The notes under the pieces were generated by a model that was given only the letters and a program-made list of their open reading frames with translations, was not told the origin of the DNA and ran no database searches. From positions 1 to 10,906 of the forward strand of contig CAIXDD010000063.1 in assembly GCA_903918155.1 (NCBI GenBank): a stretch of 10,906 nucleotides of DNA, given 5' to 3'. The stretch's first letter is position 1, and the number at the start of each line of letters is the position of its first letter. Position numbers and translations under genes: made by a program. This DNA comes from an uncultured Hyphomicrobiales bacterium. Its GTDB lineage: Bacteria > Pseudomonadota > Alphaproteobacteria > Rhizobiales > Beijerinckiaceae. Of this stretch, positions 7,054 through 10,906 are shown one piece after another.

Positions 7054-7092
7054 AAGGCCGAGGTTTTCGTGTCTCGCGGAAACCTTGGCCTT
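7054..7092. repeat. Long inverted repeat between the nlpD stop and its terminator
   Basis: Arms of 13 bases at 7054-7066 and 7080-7092 pair across a 13-base loop, with one imperfect position (G-U in plus-strand RNA, A-C in minus-strand RNA). No T-run follows. It lies directly after the nlpD stop, upstream of the main terminator, and may protect the 3' end or help termination. Confidence 0.5.
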
Positions 7093-7108
7093 ATCTGCGC
7101 CGCCGAAC

Positions 7109-8473
7109 CTAGAGTCCGGCGAGATAGCCCGTCGGGTCCACAGGCGTGGAGCCCTTGCGCAATTCGAAATGAAGCTGCGGCGAAGACACGTTCCCGGACT
7201 GGCCGGATTTGGCGATCACCTGCCCGCGCTTCACCGAATCCCCGCGCCGCACGCTCACTTCGCCGTTATGGGCGTAGGCGGAGACGAAGCCGTTGGGATG
7301 GCGGATGAGAACGAGATTGCCGTGGTCTTTCAGCTCGCTGCCGGCATAGGCGACGACGCCGGCCTCGGCGGCCTTCACGGCCGTGCCCTCCGGCACCGCG
7401 ATCTTGATGCCCTCGTTGGAGCCGGCCTTGAACCCCTGAATGATGCGCCCGCGCGCCGGCCAGCGGAACTCCGGCTTGGCGTCGGCGGCCGGCGTGCTGG
7501 CCGTGGTCTCGGGATCGGCGGCCTTGGGCGCAGGCTTCGCCCCCGGCTTGGCCGATTCTTCGACCTTCGCGGTCTTGACGGGCTGACCGGCCGTCGCGAC
7601 CGCAGGCGCAGGCTTCAGGGGCGCAGGTTTGGCGCCCAACCCGCCCGGCGCAGCGGAAGCGGCTGCGGCGGTGGCGGCGGTGGATTGAGCAGCGGATTGA
7701 GCGGGCGTCTGCACGGCCGTTTTCTTGGCGACGTCTTCGGCCTTGCGCCCGGCTGACGCGGCCAGAGCCGCCCTGTCATCGGGGGATTTCGGGGCGACCT
7801 GAGCGGGATGCTGTACCTGTCCGGCCTGCTGGATCTGGCCGGGCTGACCATAGGCCGATCTCGCCGCGACGGTCTGCGGGGCGGGCTGCGCCATGGGGCG
7901 CTCGCCTGCCGCGGACGCAGCGCCGAAAGCGGCGTTATAGACGGGAATGATCAGGCGCGCGCCGGGGCGCACCTGCGCGGGCGAGGCAAGGCCGTTGACG
8001 CGCAGGAGCGCGTCTTGCGGCACGCCGTAGCGGCTGGCGAGGGACGCCGCGTTATCGCTGGCCGCGACCGTGATCGCGGTTCCCCCGGCGGCGGTCCAGG
8101 GACCGGAATTGGCGGGGGCGCGCACCGGCGCGGGAGCCGCGGCGACGGAGGGAGAAGCAAGCGGAGCGCTCTGCACGGCGCCCAAAGGGGCGAGCGGCGC
8201 GGAGCTGATGGCGGAGGACGGACCCAAACCGGCGGATTGCTGGCCGGCGGACTGCTGGCCGGGCGCGGAATAACCCGCGCCGCCGACGGCTTCAGGCGGG
8301 CTCAGGGGATTGCGCGCGGAGATGCTGGCGGTGGGCGTGCGGTCGACGCCGAAGGGGCCTTCCGCGAGGCGCGAGACGTCCGAAGAACACCCCGCTAGAA
8401 GCGCGGCGCAGGCCAGACCGCCCGCGAGATTCAAAACGTTCCGCCGCCCGTTTTCCTGCTTTGATTGACCCAT
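7109..8473 (-). CDS. nlpD: NlpD-like LysM/LytM (M23-fold) lipoprotein, probable amidase activator
   Basis: The protein has about 454 residues, counting from ATG 8473. A lipoprotein signal is clear: basic residues, a short hydrophobic stretch and the lipobox LAGC with the lipidated Cys at 29. A LysM peptidoglycan-binding domain is at about 133-177 (ITVAASDNAASLASRYGV to LIIPVY). A long Ala/Pro/Gln/Lys-rich linker follows, then a LytM/M23 domain at about 337-444. The zinc-binding residues of active M23 peptidases are mostly lost: the usual HxGID segment reads NEGIKI and the final HxH reads QLH. This is typical of EnvC/NlpD-type activators of cell-wall amidases, not of enzymes. It follows pcm after 141 bases and ends in TAG, with a back-up TAA five codons on. 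In-frame starts at 8497 and TTG 8506 remain possible; no strong ribosome site decides. Confidence 0.88.
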   Translation of the reverse strand: MGQSKQENGRRNVLNLAGGLACAALLAGCSSDVSRLAEGPFGVDRTPTASISARNPLSPPEAVGGAGYSAPGQQSAGQQSAGLGPSSAISSAPLAPLGAVQSAPLASPSVAAAPAPVRAPANSGPWTAAGGTAITVAASDNAASLASRYGVPQDALLRVNGLASPAQVRPGARLIIPVYNAAFGAASAAGERPMAQPAPQTVAARSAYGQPGQIQQAGQVQHPAQVAPKSPDDRAALAASAGRKAEDVAKKTAVQTPAQSAAQSTAATAAAASAAPGGLGAKPAPLKPAPAVATAGQPVKTAKVEESAKPGAKPAPKAADPETTASTPAADAKPEFRWPARGRIIQGFKAGSNEGIKIAVPEGTAVKAAEAGVVAYAGSELKDHGNLVLIRHPNGFVSAYAHNGEVSVRRGDSVKRGQVIAKSGQSGNVSSPQLHFELRKGSTPVDPTGYLAGL

Positions 8474-8525
8474 CACGCAACCCGCACTCGAACGCATCCA
8501 ACGCAACCATTAGACGGGAGTCGGG

Positions 8526-8541
8526 TTAAGCAAGGGTTTAA
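8526..8541. promoter_or_regulatory. Near-match to a CtrA box upstream of nlpD
   Basis: TTAA (8526-8529) and TTAA (8538-8541) are 8 bases apart; the CtrA consensus is two TTAA halves 7 bases apart, so this is one base off (TAAA-N7-TTAAC also fits in part). It lies about 55 bases before the nlpD start. Cell-cycle control of an NlpD-like division factor by CtrA would make sense, but the match is imperfect. Confidence 0.3.
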
Positions 8542-8580
8542 GATGAATCGATTTTTCGCGTCTGCGTGCGATTTTCGGCA

Positions 8581-8602
8581 CTTGGCGGGGCGTCCTGCCA
8601 AG
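8581..8602. repeat. Hairpin between pcm and nlpD
   Basis: Nine-base arms (8581-8589 and 8594-8602) surround a 4-base loop, with one wobble position in plus-strand RNA and an A-C mismatch in minus-strand RNA. It begins 12 bases past the pcm stop, which suits a weak terminator or a 3'-end stabiliser, but no T-run follows in the pcm direction. Confidence 0.4.
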
Positions 8603-8614
8603 ATTGACGCGATG

Positions 8615-9334
8615 TTACAGGCAGAGGGAGCGCGAAGGCTCCAAAGGCCCAAGGCGACAAGGCGCTATGGGGCTTTCCTCAAACCCCGCCGCGCGCCGGA
8701 TGCGCCGCACGAGCCAGCGCCGGCCTCCCTCCACCCGCCGCCCGAAGACGAGCACGCCGTCGAGGGCGAGCGCGGCGTCGAAAGCCTGCGTCGAGTCGAT
8801 GAGCCCATGCACGGCGATCCGGTCGAACGGCCCGGCGGCGGGCCCCTCGCTCAGGCCGTCGCCCCAAAGGACCTGCGCATGGGCCAGACCCAGCGCCTGC
8901 AGGCGCGCCTGCGCCTCCATGGCCAGCGCGCGATAGCGTTCGAACGCCAGAACCGACCCGGCGAGCTGCGCGAGAATGGCGGTGGCGAAACCCGATCCCG
9001 CGCCGACCTCCAGCACGCGGCAGGAGCGGTCGAGGGCGAGCGCCTCCATCATGCGGCCGACGAGATAGGGCTCCGGCATGGTTTGCCCGCATTCGATGGG
9101 CAGGGCCACGTCGCGCAAGGCGAGATCGAGATAGCGGCGCGGCGCGAACATCTCGCGCGGGGCGACCTCCAGCGCGCGCAGCACCGCCAGATCGGCGATG
9201 CCGCGGGCGCGCAAGGCGAGCAGAAAGGCCATGCGCCGCTGCAGCAGATCGGCCGTCGCGGGCGCCGGCCTCTCTAAAGCCGAATTTGCGGGAGCCGAGC
9301 TTGCGGGAGCCGGCGGCGGGCGCCCGCCGCTCAT
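8615..9334 (-). CDS. pcm: Protein-L-isoaspartate O-methyltransferase
   Basis: Pcm uses S-adenosylmethionine to methylate abnormal L-isoaspartyl residues in aged proteins, starting their repair. The 239-residue protein carries the AdoMet-binding motif I, VLEVGAGSGF (107-116), preceded by the substrate-site segment LPIECGQTMPEPYLVGRMME (78-97). The acidic FER at 131-133 lies at the end of the second strand, and DRIAVHGLID is at 171-180. Family members usually read GQTIS at the active site; here the Ser position is Pro (GQTMP), which could affect activity or simply reflect a subfamily. The first 25 or so residues are low-complexity Ala/Pro/Ser and contain a 12-base direct repeat. The ATG overlaps the surE stop (ATGA), so the two are translationally coupled, as surE and pcm are in many proteobacteria. 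Confidence 0.93.
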   Translation of the reverse strand: MSGGRPPPAPASSAPANSALERPAPATADLLQRRMAFLLALRARGIADLAVLRALEVAPREMFAPRRYLDLALRDVALPIECGQTMPEPYLVGRMMEALALDRSCRVLEVGAGSGFATAILAQLAGSVLAFERYRALAMEAQARLQALGLAHAQVLWGDGLSEGPAAGPFDRIAVHGLIDSTQAFDAALALDGVLVFGRRVEGGRRWLVRRIRRAAGFEESPIAPCRLGPLEPSRSLCL

Positions 9335-10104
9335 GCCTGCGCGTCCCAGCCGGCGGCGTAACGGGCGAGCGCCTTCGCGTCCGTCAGGTCGACGCGCAGC
9401 GGCGTCACGGCGATGCGGCCGGCGGCGAGGGCGGCCAGGTCGGAGCCCGGCGCCGGCGTCGAGCGCTGACGTTCGAAGCCGATCCAGTAATAGGGGTTAT
9501 GGCGCCCGTCATGGCGCTCGTCGATGCGCAGCAAGGCGGCGTCGCGCCGTCCCTGCGCGCAAATCTCCACGCCCGTCACCTCCCCCGCCGGCCGGTTGGG
9601 GAAGTTCACGTTGACCAGCGTATTGGGCGCGATTCCCATGGCGAGGATGCGCCGCACGACGTCCGGCGCATGGCGCTCGGCGGTCTCCCACGGCACGTTC
9701 TCGCGATCGCCCGCGCCATAGGATTGCGACAGCGCGATGGCGGCCACGCCAAGGATCGCGCCCTCCATCGCCCCCGCCACCGTGCCGGAATAGGTCACGT
9801 CCTCGGCGACATTGTGGCCGCGATTGACCCCGGAGAGGACGAGATCGGGCCGCTTGCCCTCCAGAATGCGGTGGATCGCCATGATGACGCAATCGGTGGG
9901 CGTGCCCTTCACGGCGAAACGGTCGGGCCCCAGCGCGCGCAGGCGCAGCGGATCGTTGAGGGACAGCGAATGGGCGACGCCCGACTGGTCGGTTTCGGGG
10001 GCGACCAATGTCACGCGCGTCGCGCCCAGCGACCGGGCGATGCGCTCCAGACTTTCAAGGCCGGGCGCATGGACGCCGTCGTCGTTGGTGAGCAGGACGT
10101 GCAT
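9331..10104 (-). CDS. surE: 5'/3'-nucleotidase SurE (stationary-phase survival protein)
   Basis: SurE is a divalent-metal-dependent phosphatase that removes phosphate from nucleoside monophosphates in the cytoplasm. The 257-residue protein has the family's metal site in full: NDDG with D8 and D9, Ser41 in APETDQSGVAHSLSL, and Asn94 in SGVNRGHN. The segment KGTPTDCV (66-73) and YSGTVAGAMEGA are also typical. I chose ATG 10104 because GAGGAG lies just upstream and the conserved N-terminus begins there; a TTG four codons earlier would overlap that ribosome site. The stop overlaps the pcm start. Upstream, 74 bases separate it from the AsmA-like gene. I recall serS directly before surE in many relatives, but it is not here. 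The identification is secure. Confidence 0.97.
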   Translation of the reverse strand: MHVLLTNDDGVHAPGLESLERIARSLGATRVTLVAPETDQSGVAHSLSLNDPLRLRALGPDRFAVKGTPTDCVIMAIHRILEGKRPDLVLSGVNRGHNVAEDVTYSGTVAGAMEGAILGVAAIALSQSYGAGDRENVPWETAERHAPDVVRRILAMGIAPNTLVNVNFPNRPAGEVTGVEICAQGRRDAALLRIDERHDGRHNPYYWIGFERQRSTPAPGSDLAALAAGRIAVTPLRVDLTDAKALARYAAGWDAQA

Positions 10105-10178
10105 GAATCTCCTCAAAGACTCAAAGAAGGGATGGCCAGCCCCACATGTAGCACGCCCGCCCGACGGATCGAGCCCGC

Positions 10179-10906
10179 CTAGCGGCCGGGGGAGACGGAC
10201 ATCGGCATGGCCGGGCGCGGCGGGGGCGCGGGCGGGGCCGTCGGGGGCGCAGGCGGCGCGAGCGGATCGGCGGGCATGGTCTGCTGCAAGGACGGCGGGA
10301 TCGCGTCGGGCGCCTCGAAAATCTTGCGCAGGAAACCGGGCGCGATGGCCGACAGGGGATTGACCGTGAGAAGCGGCGCGCTCGCCGGACCCGAGATGCG
10401 GAAATTCACGCCGATCAGGCCCTCATTGCTGCCCCCGCCCAGAATGGGGCCGAACAGCGGGATTTTCGCGAAGAGATTGTTGACGCCATAGGCGGGCACG
10501 AACGTGCCGCTGAGCGCGACCTGATTGCCGGCGAAATCCATCGCGCCCTCGATGGTGGCGCCGATATTGGGACCGTTGATCGCGCCGTCGGCCAGTTCGA
10601 GGCGCCCGCGCGACCGGGTGAAGCCGGTCTGCAATCGGCTGAACTGGACGGCGTTGGTGTCGAGCGTCCTGTCGTCGAAACGCCCGCCGGCGCCCTCCAC
10701 CACAAGGCGGCGCAGCGCGGGCTCGTTGCGCAGCACGAAATCGCGGATGCTGAGCACCCCGCTCATGCGCGCGCCCGAGGCGAGCGCCACAAGCTGCAAT
10801 TGCCCGCCCTCCATGCGTCGATAGAGATCGAGGAAGGAGAGCAAGGCGCCCCCGTCGCCGCTGCGCACATAGAATTGGGGCGGCGCGCCCGCAGGCGTGT
10901 TGAGCA
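10179..10906 (-). CDS. AsmA-family protein, C-terminal part (5' end outside the window)
   Basis: The frame is open from the right edge to a TAG at 10181-10179, giving about 242 residues of the C-terminus. An internal GTG at 10868 is a codon, not the start, because homologous sequence continues upstream (NTPAGAPPQFYVRSGDGG). The segment GTFVPAYGVNNLFAKIPLFG, then PILGGGSNEGLIGVNFRISG, then VNPLSAIAPGFLRKIFE is the signature end of the large AsmA/YhdP-type proteins. These span the periplasm from the inner membrane and are linked to phospholipid traffic to the outer membrane. The last 30 or so residues are a Pro/Ala-rich tail that I do not recognise as part of the domain. It may precede surE in the same direction, but no co-transcription signal is visible in the 74-base gap. 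Confidence 0.9.
   Translation of the reverse strand, partial: LNTPAGAPPQFYVRSGDGGALLSFLDLYRRMEGGQLQLVALASGARMSGVLSIRDFVLRNEPALRRLVVEGAGGRFDDRTLDTNAVQFSRLQTGFTRSRGRLELADGAINGPNIGATIEGAMDFAGNQVALSGTFVPAYGVNNLFAKIPLFGPILGGGSNEGLIGVNFRISGPASAPLLTVNPLSAIAPGFLRKIFEAPDAIPPSLQQTMPADPLAPPAPPTAPPAPPPRPAMPMSVSPGR

Noticed and set aside
9286..9312. 12-base direct repeat TTGCGGGAGCCG, 15 bases apart, in the pcm N-terminus
   Set aside because: It is only two copies in a low-complexity Ala/Pro coding stretch; probably ordinary slippage with no further signal.
1..10906. General reassignment of TAG to an amino acid
   Set aside because: TAG ends both nlpD and the AsmA-like gene at the expected C-termini, so TAG still acts as a stop here.
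1..10906. Mobile elements, CRISPR arrays, tRNA or rRNA genes
   Set aside because: No transposase, integrase, terminal repeats, spaced repeat array or cloverleaf-like sequence was recognised on either strand.

Overview
The window looks like chromosomal DNA of a GC-rich alphaproteobacterium, most likely of the Hyphomicrobiales (Rhizobiales). The reasons are the high GC content, the character of the proteins, and a gene order that I recall as typical of that order: surE, pcm, an NlpD-like lipoprotein, a DUF815-type ATPase, yajC, secD, secF, a Mth938-domain gene and a phytoene/squalene-synthase-family gene. I cannot name the genus. No tRNA, rRNA, CRISPR array, insertion sequence or phage gene was seen, and no gene-free stretch exceeds 300 bases. 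The longest gaps are about 195, 179 and 141 bases.

Layout. Almost everything is on the minus strand, so transcription runs from high to low coordinates. Right block (about 8473-10906): the 3' part of an AsmA-family gene, then surE and pcm (joined by an ATGA overlap), then the LysM/LytM lipoprotein gene nlpD, which ends at a convincing Rho-independent terminator (about 7005-7048). Middle block: a CHASE-domain HWE histidine kinase (minus) that converges on a DUF815-type ATPase gene (plus). Left block: yajC, secD, secF, a Mth938/DUF498 gene and a phytoene/squalene-synthase-like gene running off the left edge. It is probably one operon from a promoter near 4153-4180, and the last two genes are joined by another ATGA overlap.

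Function. YajC, SecD and SecF form the accessory part of the Sec translocon that uses the proton gradient to pull exported proteins across the membrane. The two genes after secF belong to the families of human NDUFAF3 and NDUFAF6, both assembly factors for respiratory complex I, so the operon may join membrane insertion to respiratory-complex biogenesis. SurE (nucleotide phosphatase), Pcm (isoaspartyl repair) and NlpD (cell-wall amidase activator) match the enterobacterial surE-pcm-nlpD-rpoS cluster without rpoS.

Most notable observation. secD carries an in-frame TAG at codon 115 of 535. The reading frame is identical on both sides, and the product is otherwise full length and conserved. This is a sequencing error, a nonsense mutation, or a read-through/suppressed codon. 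TAG ends two other genes here (nlpD and the AsmA-like gene), which argues against general reassignment and supplies a test. Secondary observations are 12-base repeats coding a KNEP/KNES tail, an orphan HWE kinase between nlpD and the Sec block, tandem hairpins between yajC and secD, and a LytM domain without its zinc ligands.
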